From an uncultured Lachnospiraceae bacterium (GTDB lineage: Bacteria > Bacillota > Clostridia > Lachnospirales > Lachnospiraceae), in contig CARQVR010000001.1 of NCBI GenBank assembly GCA_949051815.1, forward strand, positions 111,540 to 175,539: a stretch of 64,000 nt of DNA. The letters are read 5' to 3'. The notes beneath the pieces are model-generated. The model had not been told where the DNA came from. It worked only from the letters and a program-made list of their open reading frames with translations, and ran no database searches. The position numbers were made by a program, and so were the translations under genes. This document shows positions 35,223-44,267 of this stretch, one piece after another (the stretch's first letter is position 1; each line of letters begins with the position of its first letter).

Positions 35223-36515
35223 TCAGAGCAATTCCCTTGTTTTCCGGACAAGATACAGCGGGATATTGGTAATATAGCCGTCTTTCCGGTAACCGCGTTT
35301 GGAAAAGCGAAGCGCGTGTTCCGGCTGGCAGTCCGCAATATATTTTTTAAAAGACGGAGCGGATTTATCTTCCCCGCCCTTTGCTTCTATGGGAATAATC
35401 TCAGTGCCGTATTGCAGGACAAAATCAATTTCCCCATTCTTATCAGAAAAGTAACGGGGCACGATCTCAAACTGCCCCCGGAGCTGCTGTAAACAATAAT
35501 TTTCAGTAAGCGGTCCCTTGAATTGATAGTCAGTCTTCAAAAGGATAGCGCTGTTGTCAATGCCTGCCATATATTTGAGAAGACCCGTGTCAAATACAAA
35601 GAGTTTGAACTGATCCAGTCTTTCAAAAGCGGAAAGAGGATGCTCCATCTTAGATACATTGTAAACGCGGTTCAGCATACCGGCCGAGACAAGCCATTCA
35701 ATCGCCTCCTCAAAATCACGCGCCCTGCCGCCTTCGCGCACCGCTCCATACATAAACTTCTCGTTTGGCTTTGCGAGCTGTGTGACAATGCTGCGAAAGA
35801 CCATGAGAATGCGGCCGCTGTTCACTTTACCGTTGTGTTTGGAAAAATCATTTTCATAAACTTCAATCAGCTCACGCTGTATCCTGGAAATTTTCTGCGG
35901 GTCGTGATATTTTATCCATGATTCGACACATTCCGGCATACCGCCGATGATCAGATAGTAGTTGTATGCTTCAAGCAGGCGGCTGTGGAAAATATCTTCG
36001 ATCTGCCGGTTTTTCTGAATGCCTGCATAATAGTCATAGAGGAGCGGATCAACCGCACAAAGGAACTCGTCAAAGGTCATCGGAAAGACGTCGAGCAGAT
36101 TGACCATACCGACCGGATAGGATTTCGGCTTTGCAAGGAGCGTTCCAAGCAGACTCCCGGCCGCGATCACATGATATTCATTGGCCTTTTCCCTGAAATA
36201 TTTCAGCGCATTCAACGCCTCCGGACATTCCTGTATCTCATCGAAAATAATAAGAGTTTCCCCCGGAAGAATTTTTTCTCCGGCAATCATGGAAAGAAGC
36301 GCAATAATCCGATGGGGATTTTTGTTAGTTTCAAAGATGGATTGCAGTTCATCCTCTTCGTCAAAGTTAAAATAGACAAAACTGTGGTAACAGCTTTGTC
36401 CAAATTCTTTCATCAGCCATGTCTTGCCAACCTGACGCGCCCCCTTTAGCACCATAGGTTTTCGCTCCTCGCTGGCTTTCCAGTTGATTAAATCCTGAAT
36501 GACATTTCGCTTCAT
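35223..36515 (-). CDS. AAA+ ATPase with C-terminal DUF4143 domain
   Basis: 430 residues. Walker A GARQVGKT (25-32), Walker B TLIIFDEIQE (87-96) and a sensor-like AAGSLLG segment form the ATPase; the C-terminal half has the DUF4143 signature, including NGEIDFVLQYGTEIIPIEAK, which resembles a PD-(D/E)XK nuclease core. These stand-alone ATPases are common and often mobile, but their role is unsettled. It interrupts the glycan genes. AAAGGAGGGGG precedes ATG 36515, and the region upstream holds five phased repeats (36554-36693), the first within the predicted promoter, suggesting specific regulation. A GCTCTG/CAGAGC inverted repeat lies after its stop. Confidence 0.9.
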   Translation of the reverse strand: MKRNVIQDLINWKASEERKPMVLKGARQVGKTWLMKEFGQSCYHSFVYFNFDEEDELQSIFETNKNPHRIIALLSMIAGEKILPGETLIIFDEIQECPEALNALKYFREKANEYHVIAAGSLLGTLLAKPKSYPVGMVNLLDVFPMTFDEFLCAVDPLLYDYYAGIQKNRQIEDIFHSRLLEAYNYYLIIGGMPECVESWIKYHDPQKISRIQRELIEVYENDFSKHNGKVNSGRILMVFRSIVTQLAKPNEKFMYGAVREGGRARDFEEAIEWLVSAGMLNRVYNVSKMEHPLSAFERLDQFKLFVFDTGLLKYMAGIDNSAILLKTDYQFKGPLTENYCLQQLRGQFEIVPRYFSDKNGEIDFVLQYGTEIIPIEAKGGEDKSAPSFKKYIADCQPEHALRFSKRGYRKDGYITNIPLYLVRKTRELL

Positions 36516-36546
36516 TGAAATCCCCCTCCTTTATATGTCCAAAACC

Positions 36547-36575
36547 AGTATCACACATTTTTCCGGGTTTTTCAA
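36547..36575 (-). promoter_or_regulatory. Predicted promoter of the AAA+/DUF4143 gene
   Basis: Minus strand: TTGAAA (36570-36575), 17-bp spacer, GATACT (36547-36552). The spacer contains the first of the 12-bp repeats, so a protein bound there would block polymerase. The leader would be only about 25 nt. Confidence 0.6.
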
Positions 36576-36693
36576 TCGCCTTTTACACATTTTTCCGCGC
36601 TTTTTTACAATTTTTTACACGTTTTTCCTGTCTTAGAAATTAAATTCCACACATTTTTCCGACTTTTACAGCAGAAATTTTCACATTTTTCTG
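36554..36693 (-). repeat. Five 12-bp direct repeats at an exact 32-bp period
   Basis: CGGAAAAATGTG (minus strand) or close variants start, on plus coordinates, at 36554, 36586, 36618, 36650 and 36682: every interval is exactly 32 bp. Copies 1, 2 and 4 are identical over 12 bp; copies 3 and 5 differ at one or two positions. The 20-bp intervals are not alike. At about 10.5 bp per turn, 32 bp places the sites on one face of the helix. This looks like an operator or iteron array rather than a coding or CRISPR repeat. Confidence 0.85.
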
Positions 36694-36763
36694 AAATTCG
36701 CCCGCGCCCCCGCCATTTCACGATCATCCCGCCTCCGCAGGCACAGCATTCTGCGCCCTGACA

Positions 36764-37693
36764 TCACCACTTCACGCCAAGCACCGCTTCCTTTTCCACA
36801 TGGCGGTCCTTTCGGAGGTAAAAATCATCCGCCGCCTCCTTCGCGATCTCGGATGTGACCTCCTCTGGCAGGGTGATGCCCGGATGGAAAAGAATCTCCA
36901 GCGTTCTCCCGTCCTTTTCGGCCTTGCGCTTCATTTTCCCGTAAAGCCGCTCTATCCTCCCTTTGTCCATCCGGCCGCTCATCACAAGCCCCCAGAGATA
37001 CATCCGCTCCATGCCGCTTTCTTTGCAAAAGCGGTCCGCCTTATGGGAGTAGAGAGACAAAAGTCTGTTTTTCACAAAATTGACAGGCCGGTACGTCTTA
37101 TAAAGCGACACATCTGTCATAAATATGCCGAGCGGTTCTTTGGAATTTCGGATATACTCCAATGCATACCCCTCCTCGCGCACCACTTCCAGTACCGCCT
37201 CCCACACCACGGGAATCATGTGGGCGTGCTGGTGGCTGTCGATCCGCAGTCCCTTCTGGCCGCAGGGAATCCCGCTTTCGGCTGCGATTTCCATGCACCT
37301 TCTAACCGCCCCCTGCCCTTTGGCAAGCTGGGCTTTGATCTCGCGCTTTAACTGCGCCTTGATCCGTTTCCTCTTATGCGGCAGATAGGACGCCGCAAAA
37401 AGACCGCCCCAGCCAAGTCCCATCAGATCGCTTCCCTGTTTCGTCAAATCCGGCGTGTGTTCTCTTCCCGCCAGACTTCTCCCCTCCACGAAATCCAGAT
37501 GCACCGACAAAAGCGGTAAAAAGGGAAGTTCCGGTATCCTGTCGCAAAGCAGTTCCATGCATTCCGCAAAGCAGCTCATATTCGGCACGATACTGATGCT
37601 GTCAAGCCGCCCCTTCTGCATACATTCCAGCATATCCTTTGAAGTGTTTAAAGTAAGCGCGTAATCGTCCGCGTGAATGTCCGGTTTACTCAT
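36764..37693 (-). CDS. ChbG/YdjC-family carbohydrate deacetylase
   Basis: 309 residues. HADDYALT with Asp9-Asp10, SVHLDFVEG, DSHQHAHM and FHPGI are the conserved metal and catalytic motifs of the ChbG/HpnK/YdjC deacetylases. The enzyme removes acetyl groups from N-acetylated oligosaccharides or lipid-linked amino sugars in the cytoplasm. Its gene overlaps the end of the upstream membrane-protein gene by 8 bp, so the two are translated together. GGGAGGG precedes ATG 37693. Confidence 0.9.
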   Translation of the reverse strand: MSKPDIHADDYALTLNTSKDMLECMQKGRLDSISIVPNMSCFAECMELLCDRIPELPFLPLLSVHLDFVEGRSLAGREHTPDLTKQGSDLMGLGWGGLFAASYLPHKRKRIKAQLKREIKAQLAKGQGAVRRCMEIAAESGIPCGQKGLRIDSHQHAHMIPVVWEAVLEVVREEGYALEYIRNSKEPLGIFMTDVSLYKTYRPVNFVKNRLLSLYSHKADRFCKESGMERMYLWGLVMSGRMDKGRIERLYGKMKRKAEKDGRTLEILFHPGITLPEEVTSEIAKEAADDFYLRKDRHVEKEAVLGVKW

Positions 37694-39416
37694 GTCGAAA
37701 TCCCTCCCAAAAGCTCTCTCCTCTCAGCCGCAGAACCCGGAGCTGTCTTCCCTGTGGTGTGGCGGGAAATGCAAAATATCCTGACAAATCCCCGTCATCC
37801 GGCTTCCAGATATGCACATTGTCCACCGGATACTGCGTAGACTGCCACGAAAGATAATCCGGCTGTCTGACAAGCTCCTTCGCCTCTATCCCCGGAATCT
37901 TGAAAAGTCTCTCCCCGTATTGCAGCAGGAACACGGCAAAAACTGCCACAGCCGCCACGCGAAGCGTCTTTTCCCATACAGGCCCGGTCCTCACCCGTTC
38001 TCCCGCCAAAAACGTCCCTGCGGCCGCAGCTTCTCTTCCCCACAGACGTACCACGGTCCCCAGCGTCAACGCCAGAAGCATATACATATACGGTCCGCCG
38101 TAACGCATATGAGGCGCAGTCACCATCCAGAAGACCAGATTCACAATTCCCGTACCCAGAAGAGACGCCCACGCATATTCCCTGCGCCGAAAACACTGTG
38201 CGAGCAGATAAAGAATCACCGGAATGCAGACCACCGCCGCCACGATCAGCACGCGGTTCCCCATCTCCTGTTTGGAAAACCAGCCGGGAATCCAGCCAAA
38301 AAAGGAATTGTCATACGCTGCTGCATCTCTGATGCCCCGCGCAAACATTTTGATATCGAGGCTGTCCTCCGCGAGCACCGCCTTGTCCATTTTCCAGTCA
38401 GGGTTAAATAAATCCAGTCCGCCGTAAGGATAAACCAGATAGCCCGAAATAATCACATTGCGGATCAGCCAGGGCAGCAAAGTGAAAATCCCCGCCGCCA
38501 CATGGCAGAAAACAGCCTTCCCCTTTTTCTCTTTGACAAACAGATACAGCGGGTATAATGCCAGTATCACCACGGACGCCGCAGACAGCTTCACCGTTGC
38601 CGCATACACGCCAACAAGGCACAGCCAGCCGTACATAACGCCGTCCTTTCTGCCGCGCTCACAGTACTCACTCCACTTAATTAAAATGTAAAAGACAAGA
38701 AGCATGGCGTAGATATCCGTGCCGCTGGATGCGATATCATGCCGCTTCTGCACGATAAAAACGACCATCCCGCATTTCAGAAAATCCGAAGTCTGCAGGC
38801 TTCCTTCTCCCCACAGCCGGACCGTGGCGCACACATAGATCAGAGCCGCCAGACAGAAAAACCCGTTCAGGCTGTGCAGAGACTGTCCCACAAGCCAGCC
38901 CAGACTGAAAAGCGCCTGCAGGGACATGAACGCGCTGTTATAAGCCAGCCGCATATGCAGATTTCCAAGACCGGGAACCACACCGTAGTCCTCGATCCAC
39001 CGGATTGCCTGCGCGTGATAAAGCCCCGTATCGTACTGGCTGGGGCTGCGGTTCGTCCAAAGAAGCGTCAGCACAAAGCAAAACAGTATCGCCCCGATCC
39101 GGAGGACGCCCATCCTCTCCCATGTGACGCCCGGAAAAAGCCTGATGCCCTTTCTTTCGCGGACGAAGCGATATGCCCCGACACAAAATAAAAGAATGCC
39201 CGCCGCTCCCAGAATGGTGCAGGCGATTCCTGCCACCTTATAAAAAAGACTGAAAAGCTGGGCATACATATTTAGAATAATCAAACCTGTCATCAGATAA
39301 ATATCGGGACGCCCCATATCCGCAAGGCGGTCCCGATATATGCCGTCCGTAACCGCCTTGCCAAAAAGCAGGGCAGCCCCGGCAATGATGACCCATGAGC
39401 AAAGCACCATTAACAT
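37686..39416 (-). CDS. Polytopic membrane protein, GT-C-like (LIC_10190-like)
   Basis: 576 residues with about twelve hydrophobic segments and a small C-terminal tail. SQYDTGLYHAQAIRWIEDYG after an early helix is the most distinctive motif; it gives a conserved Asp and His facing outside, and I associate it with the LIC_10190-type membrane proteins. Role in the glycan pathway is likely transfer from a lipid-linked donor or polymerisation, but not certain. Translationally coupled to the downstream deacetylase gene; the GT2 gene lies 52 bp upstream. Confidence 0.7.
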   Translation of the reverse strand: MLMVLCSWVIIAGAALLFGKAVTDGIYRDRLADMGRPDIYLMTGLIILNMYAQLFSLFYKVAGIACTILGAAGILLFCVGAYRFVRERKGIRLFPGVTWERMGVLRIGAILFCFVLTLLWTNRSPSQYDTGLYHAQAIRWIEDYGVVPGLGNLHMRLAYNSAFMSLQALFSLGWLVGQSLHSLNGFFCLAALIYVCATVRLWGEGSLQTSDFLKCGMVVFIVQKRHDIASSGTDIYAMLLVFYILIKWSEYCERGRKDGVMYGWLCLVGVYAATVKLSAASVVILALYPLYLFVKEKKGKAVFCHVAAGIFTLLPWLIRNVIISGYLVYPYGGLDLFNPDWKMDKAVLAEDSLDIKMFARGIRDAAAYDNSFFGWIPGWFSKQEMGNRVLIVAAVVCIPVILYLLAQCFRRREYAWASLLGTGIVNLVFWMVTAPHMRYGGPYMYMLLALTLGTVVRLWGREAAAAGTFLAGERVRTGPVWEKTLRVAAVAVFAVFLLQYGERLFKIPGIEAKELVRQPDYLSWQSTQYPVDNVHIWKPDDGDLSGYFAFPATPQGRQLRVLRLRGESFWEGFRHE

Positions 39417-39468
39417 ACACGCACCCCCATGTCAGTCTTGCAGACACTTACAAAGAATTGATTCAACC

Positions 39469-40443
39469 TTACCGCGCCTCCCCGTCGTCCTCACGCCACA
39501 CCAGCGTATCAATAATGTATCTGGGTCTGTGCTTGGTTTCCATATAAATCTTGCCCACATATTCCCCGATAATGCCCAGCGACAAAAGTGTAATTCCGCC
39601 GATGATCAGGGACACAATCAGGGTCGTGGTATAGCCCGGCACATTGTTGCCCATGGCCCAGTCCACCAGACCGATCACACACATTACTATACTGAACAGA
39701 AACATAAAGAAGCCGAGGCCGCCGATCAGTCTGAGCGGACGCACACTCATGGAAGTAATGCCGTCAAGCGCCAGCGTCATCATCTTGTTAAGGGTATACT
39801 TGGAATGTCCCGCCTCTCTGGCCTTTACGTCAAAATATACCACATCGGAGGGGAATCCCATCGTGGGAATCAGCCCCCGCAGAAAAAGGTTCGCCTCGCC
39901 ATACTCCGACAGCGCATCCAGCGCCTTCTTTGACATCAGGCGGTAGTCCGCGTGGTTCGTCATAACCGTGCTGCCCAGCATGTGCATCAGCTTGTAGTAG
40001 GCGGTGGCCGTAGCTTTCTTGAAAAAGCCGTCGGAATGCCTGTCGTTTCTCACGCCGTAGACTACCTCGCAGCCCTCCATGTAACAGGACAAAAAAGCGT
40101 CCAGCGCCTCAATATCCTGCTGCAAATCCGCGTCGATGGTAACCACCACATCCGCATATTTTCTCGCCGTCATCATCCCTGCCAGGATCGCGCTCTGGTG
40201 GCCGTAATTCCCCGCCAGACTCACCACGGAAAACCGCCTGTCCCCAGATGCGATTCCATGGAGAAGCTGCAGGGTCTTATCCTTGCTCCCGTCGTTTACA
40301 AACATGACCTTGGAGCCCTTCGCTATCTTTTCTTCCCGCTCCAGACGGGTCAGCTTTTCTCCCATAACGGCGGCGGTTTTCTCCACCACTTCCTCCTCGT
40401 TATAGCAGGGCACTACCAGATATAAAATTGGGATTTCTCTCAT
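39469..40443 (-). CDS. GT2 glycosyltransferase, ArnC/GtrB-like polyprenyl-phosphate type
   Basis: 324 residues. GT-A domain with VPCYNEEEVV (11-20), FVNDGSKDKT and DAD (104-106) in TIDADLQQD, then two C-terminal membrane segments (about 230-255 and 268-290). AGNYGHQSAILAG and HSKYTLNKMM are typical of GtrB/ArnC enzymes, which attach a sugar to undecaprenyl phosphate. Start follows GAGGAAAAAACG. Followed downstream by a GT-C-like gene and a sugar deacetylase, a coherent lipid-linked sugar module. Confidence 0.9.
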   Translation of the reverse strand: MREIPILYLVVPCYNEEEVVEKTAAVMGEKLTRLEREEKIAKGSKVMFVNDGSKDKTLQLLHGIASGDRRFSVVSLAGNYGHQSAILAGMMTARKYADVVVTIDADLQQDIEALDAFLSCYMEGCEVVYGVRNDRHSDGFFKKATATAYYKLMHMLGSTVMTNHADYRLMSKKALDALSEYGEANLFLRGLIPTMGFPSDVVYFDVKAREAGHSKYTLNKMMTLALDGITSMSVRPLRLIGGLGFFMFLFSIVMCVIGLVDWAMGNNVPGYTTTLIVSLIIGGITLLSLGIIGEYVGKIYMETKHRPRYIIDTLVWREDDGEAR

Positions 40444-40485
40444 CGTTTTTTCCTCAATACAATGTCTTGTTCAGCACACGCCTGT

Positions 40486-41478
40486 TTAATGATAATATTC
40501 CCGATACCAGTCCACAAATTTCTGCAGCCCCTCCTCGATGGAGGTGTCCGGCTTAAAGTCATAATCCCGCATCAGATCCGTGACATCCGCATAGGTCTGG
40601 TATACGTCGCCGGGCTGCATGGGCAGATACTCTTTCTTCGCCTCCACGCCAAGACACCGCTCCAGCGTCTCTATATAATCCATCAGTTTTACAGGCTTAT
40701 TATTGCCGATATTATAGAGCTTATAGAGCGCGCCCTTCTCATTTTTTTCGGGCGGATTGCAGAGAATGTTTTCCACACCGCGCACAATATCGTCGATATA
40801 AGTGAAATCCCGCATCATATCGCCCCGGTTATAAACCTGAATCGGCTCTCCCGCAAGGATTTTTTTCGTGAACTTAAAATATGCCATGTCCGGCCTGCCA
40901 AACGGTCCGTAGACCGTGAAAAAGCGCAGTCCCGTAACGGGAATCGCGAAAAGCTTACTGTAAGCGTGTGCCATCAGCTCATTGGACTTTTTGGTGGCCG
41001 CGTAAAGGCTTACCGGCTCATCCACCTTATCTTCTGTAGAAAAGGGCACTTTTTCATTGCCGCCATAGACGGAGCTGGACGACGCGTACACCAGATGCTC
41101 CACAGGAAAATAACGGCAGCCCTCCAATACATGAAAGAATCCCATCATATTGGACTCCATGTAGGCCGACGGATTGTCAATGCTGTAGCGGACGCCCGCC
41201 TGCGCCCCCAGATTCACCACGATGTCGGGACGGTATTCCTGAAACACCTGAAACACGTCCGCATTGTCCGCCAGATCGCCCCTGACAAAGATGTATTTGT
41301 CATAATAATACAGCTTCGCCAGCCGGTCCTCTTTCAGTCTCACATCATAATAGTCGTTCATATTGTCGAAACCGATTACCCGCGCGCCTTTCTCCAAAAG
41401 GCTTTTGGATAAATGAAATCCGATAAAGCCCGCGCCTCCGGTAATCAGATATGTCTTTGAGGGATCTAACTCTTTCAC
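40486..41478 (-). CDS. NAD-dependent epimerase, probably UDP-glucuronate 4-epimerase
   Basis: 330-residue extended SDR. GGAGFIG (14-20) binds NAD; YASSSSVYGG and SLYAATKK hold the Ser and Tyr-x3-Lys catalytic residues. The sequence NMNDYYDVRLKEDRL is characteristic of UDP-glucuronate 4-epimerases, which turn UDP-GlcA into UDP-GalA. The UDP-glucose dehydrogenase gene lies 19 bp upstream, so the two steps run in sequence. The start codon is GTG at 41478, after AAAGGAG. Confidence 0.9.
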   Translation of the reverse strand: MKELDPSKTYLITGGAGFIGFHLSKSLLEKGARVIGFDNMNDYYDVRLKEDRLAKLYYYDKYIFVRGDLADNADVFQVFQEYRPDIVVNLGAQAGVRYSIDNPSAYMESNMMGFFHVLEGCRYFPVEHLVYASSSSVYGGNEKVPFSTEDKVDEPVSLYAATKKSNELMAHAYSKLFAIPVTGLRFFTVYGPFGRPDMAYFKFTKKILAGEPIQVYNRGDMMRDFTYIDDIVRGVENILCNPPEKNEKGALYKLYNIGNNKPVKLMDYIETLERCLGVEAKKEYLPMQPGDVYQTYADVTDLMRDYDFKPDTSIEEGLQKFVDWYREYYH

Positions 41479-41497
41479 CGCCGCTCCTTTCCGCTGT

Positions 41498-42808
41498 TTA
41501 CCGCCCTATGCTGTAATACTCGATTCCCGCTTCTTTCATACGCTCCACGCCAAAGACGTTTCGCCCGTCATACACAAGCGGTATCCGCATCCGCTCCTTA
41601 AAGGTTTCCGGCGACAGGGAGCGAATCTCTTCCCACTCCGTAAACACGAAACAGATGTTGGCGTCCTGAAGCGTCTCCTCCGGCGTTTGGGCGTAAGTGA
41701 TGGACCCTCTTCCCGCTTTCCCTTCCGGATAGACCTTGCGGAAGTTGTCCGCCGCCACCGGATCATATGCCACAACCTGCGCGCCGTTGTCTAACAGCAG
41801 CTTCACGTTGTCCAGAGAAGGCGCTTCCCGCAGATCGTCCGTCCCCGGCTTAAAGGCAAGCCCCAGCACCGCCACCTTAAGTCCTTCAAAAGTGATCATG
41901 CGCTTGCACGCCTTCTGGTAAAGTCTGGTCTTTTGCATGGCATTCACATCCACCGCGGCTTCCACGGTCTTAAGCTGATAACCGTACTGCTTGGCCAGAT
42001 ATTTCAGCGCCTTCGTATCCTTGGGGAAACAGCTTCCGCCGTATCCGATTCCCGCTTTCAGGAAATTCGCGCCGATCCGCGCATCGTAGCTCATACCTTC
42101 CGCCACCGCGTCGATATCCGCCCCCACCAGCTCGCACAGATTTGCAATATCGTTCATATAGGAAATTTTCAGAGCCAGAAAATCATTGCACGCATACTTA
42201 ATCATTTCTGCGGATCGTCTGTTCACGGACACGATGGGCAGCTTAAAAGGCTCATAAATTTTCTTTAAAAGCGCCTCCGCCTCCCTGCTCTGCGTGCCGA
42301 TGATAATGCGCGCGGCATGAAGGGTGTCATGCACCGCGGAGCCCTGCGCCAGAAACTCCGGATTGGAGGCCACCTCCACCTTCACATCCCTGATCAGGAA
42401 ATCGTGGATAAACTGCTCTACTTTATCATTCGTGCCGACGGGCACTGTGGATTTCACCACCACCAGGCAGTCCCGCTCCACCGATTCCGCGATCTGCCTC
42501 GAAACCGTCGCGATATAGTTCAGGTTCGCGGAGCCGTCCGGCTGCTCCGGCGTGCCCACCCCGATAAAGATGGCGTCCTTGTCCCTGTAAGCGTCTGCGT
42601 AATCCGTGGTATAGTGGAGCCTTCCCTCAGCGTTGTTCTTACGCATCAGCTCCTCCAGCCCCTCCTCAAAAATGGGACTGTTGCCTGCCTCCATCATTTT
42701 TACTTTCTTTTCATCCACATCCACACAGGTAACGTCATGCCCTTTCTCCGCAAAGCACACACCCGCCACCAGTCCTACATATCCCGTTCCCGCTACCGCA
42801 ATTTTCAT
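41498..42808 (-). CDS. UDP-glucose 6-dehydrogenase
   Basis: 436 residues. N-terminal GTGYVG (7-12) for NAD, then AQGSAVHDTLHAARIIIG, and the catalytic Cys in YGGSCFPKDTKAL (about 256); the C-terminal domain has LAFKPGTDDLREAPS. All family motifs are intact. It makes UDP-glucuronate from UDP-glucose; the product is the substrate of the epimerase encoded downstream. Together they point to a uronic acid-containing surface polymer. Confidence 0.93.
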   Translation of the reverse strand: MKIAVAGTGYVGLVAGVCFAEKGHDVTCVDVDEKKVKMMEAGNSPIFEEGLEELMRKNNAEGRLHYTTDYADAYRDKDAIFIGVGTPEQPDGSANLNYIATVSRQIAESVERDCLVVVKSTVPVGTNDKVEQFIHDFLIRDVKVEVASNPEFLAQGSAVHDTLHAARIIIGTQSREAEALLKKIYEPFKLPIVSVNRRSAEMIKYACNDFLALKISYMNDIANLCELVGADIDAVAEGMSYDARIGANFLKAGIGYGGSCFPKDTKALKYLAKQYGYQLKTVEAAVDVNAMQKTRLYQKACKRMITFEGLKVAVLGLAFKPGTDDLREAPSLDNVKLLLDNGAQVVAYDPVAADNFRKVYPEGKAGRGSITYAQTPEETLQDANICFVFTEWEEIRSLSPETFKERMRIPLVYDGRNVFGVERMKEAGIEYYSIGR

Positions 42809-42910
42809 ACTCTGTTACCGTGTCCCTTCCTCAGTTTCCTTTCCAGACGCAAGCCCGGACGTTCTTCGCAAAGCACCCTGCCGTCTTGTTTTAGAACGCC
42901 TCTCACGCTG

Positions 42911-43849
42911 TTACAGTTTTTCCCTGCTAAACAGTTTCTTCATCTTCCGCGCCGCCCGCTGTGCCAGAGTTGGCCCGTGATACCGGCGCGCCTTTTCCTC
43001 GTCAAACAACGCCCTCAAATCGGTCTGTGCATTCACATAGTCCCACCAGAGATTCCCCAGATTCGTGTCATAGCGTTTCCACGGCTTGTCCCCCGCATAG
43101 TGGATAATGGCCGGAGAAAGCAGCGCCTCCCGCTTCTCCTCCCGTGTATAAATGCCTTCCGCGACAAACCGGTCAAAACCCTCGTCTTCCAGATAAGCCA
43201 GCCTGTTATATTTCGGCGCGAGATAGGCGATGGCTCCCTGACAGGTCATATTCAGGATATCCTGATCCTGATAATAAAACCGCTCCCCCGTCAGCTCATG
43301 CCAGCGTGCGGCCAGCCCCCGTTTTCTCACCTCATCCAGGTTGAGAAAAGTAACGCCCGCATTGATATAACCGCCTTTCATCCCCGCAAGCAGGTGCCAG
43401 TACGGCCTGTCGCTGTTCCACTCCCACTTGTCGGACAGGTTCACCGCACCCTTTACGGCTGCAAGCGTCTTTCCCTCCATGGGCGTTTTCCATATCGGCG
43501 CAAGACTCTCACGCACAAGCACATCCGCGTCCATATAAAGGATCCGGTCCACCTCCGGCAAAAGCCCCGGCAGAGCCAGCCGCAGATAGGTGCCCGCAGA
43601 AATGTCCCGCACCTGATACGCGCTCTCATACGGATTTTCCATACAGTGCATCACAAGCGCGGAATCCGGATCTCTTCTTTTTATAACCTGTTCAAGCGGC
43701 TCCTGCACGTTTTCCGCGTCCTTCGTACAGACACAGTGGATCTCAAAATGCTCCTCCGGTCCGGCGGCATCCAGAAGCGAAGCCGCGGCAGCCTGCACCT
43801 GCGTCACTAAATTTTCGTCAAAACAAAAAACTACCCTCAGCTTTTCCAT
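42911..43849 (-). CDS. GT8-family glycosyltransferase
   Basis: 312 residues. FCFDENLVTQVQAAAASL at the start, YMDADVLV with DAD (107-109) for metal binding, and HYAGDKPW near the C-terminus are GT8 landmarks. The enzyme adds a sugar, usually galactose or glucose, to lipopolysaccharide-like or capsular chains in the cytoplasm. The longest frame starts at 43885 within an upstream terminator, so ATG 43849 is chosen. A promoter-like TTGCTT-17-TACAAT ends only 7 bp before this ATG, which would leave almost no leader; the promoter or the start may therefore be misplaced. Confidence 0.85.
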   Translation of the reverse strand: MEKLRVVFCFDENLVTQVQAAAASLLDAAGPEEHFEIHCVCTKDAENVQEPLEQVIKRRDPDSALVMHCMENPYESAYQVRDISAGTYLRLALPGLLPEVDRILYMDADVLVRESLAPIWKTPMEGKTLAAVKGAVNLSDKWEWNSDRPYWHLLAGMKGGYINAGVTFLNLDEVRKRGLAARWHELTGERFYYQDQDILNMTCQGAIAYLAPKYNRLAYLEDEGFDRFVAEGIYTREEKREALLSPAIIHYAGDKPWKRYDTNLGNLWWDYVNAQTDLRALFDEEKARRYHGPTLAQRAARKMKKLFSREKL

Positions 43850-43876
43850 ACCCTTTATTGTAACGTGATACGCCAT

Positions 43877-43926
43877 AAAAAGCAAGAAAAGGTGTAAAGC
43901 CTTTATCCTTCGTTAGGCCTTACACC
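43877..43926 (-). terminator. Rho-independent terminator after the 60-residue protein gene
   Basis: GGTGTAAAGCCT (43891-43902) pairs with AGGCCTTACACC (43915-43926) with one mismatch; on the minus strand it is followed by TTTTCTTGCTTTTT. Confidence 0.75.
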
Positions 43927-43961
43927 CGCTTTCACATCCGCCGCCCGGATTCTGAATCTTT

Positions 43962-44144
43962 TTATTCTTTTATACGGTCAATTTCTGTAAGATTTACACC
44001 GGAAGCCATCAGTATGACCTTTAAATCAATGTATCTTTCTTTCATAGCCTTGTATACTTCAGAATCCTTTTCGGCCAACAACATGTAACGCTGAATCCTT
44101 GAAAATTCTTCTATAGATAATTTCAGCATTTCACCTTCTGTCAT
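43962..44144 (-). CDS. Small helical protein of unknown function (60 residues)
   Basis: MTEGEMLKLSIEEF opens a soluble, charged, wholly helical-looking protein with no membrane segment. It has its own ribosome binding site (AAAGCGGGTGAG) and is followed by a good terminator, so it is likely to be expressed rather than a chance frame. It lies between the GT8 and GT4 genes with about 120 bp of non-coding DNA on each side. I do not recognise a family; an adaptor or regulator role would be a guess. Confidence 0.6.
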   Translation of the reverse strand: MTEGEMLKLSIEEFSRIQRYMLLAEKDSEVYKAMKERYIDLKVILMASGVNLTEIDRIKE

Positions 44145-44267
44145 ATACTCACCCGCTTTCTTTGTTTATGATACGCTTACAAGATAAGTATATCACACTC
44201 AGCATAAAAAAGTCTATTCCATTATGCCCTTTTAAAAGCCCGTCCGCAACAGTGCCAGACTGAACTG

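Noticed and set aside
35190..35230. tRNA T-arm-like sequence (ATTCGAGTCCC)
   Set aside because: It lies inside a 6-bp inverted repeat after the DUF4143 gene stop and has no other tRNA parts.
36554..36713. CRISPR-like array
   Set aside because: Repeats are only 12 bp and the intervals 20 bp, there are no cas genes, and the first unit lies within a promoter; an operator or iteron array fits better.
43850..43885. Leaderless transcription of the GT8 gene
   Set aside because: It rests on one promoter-like match (TTGCTT-17-TACAAT) ending 7 bp before the ATG; not strong enough to claim.
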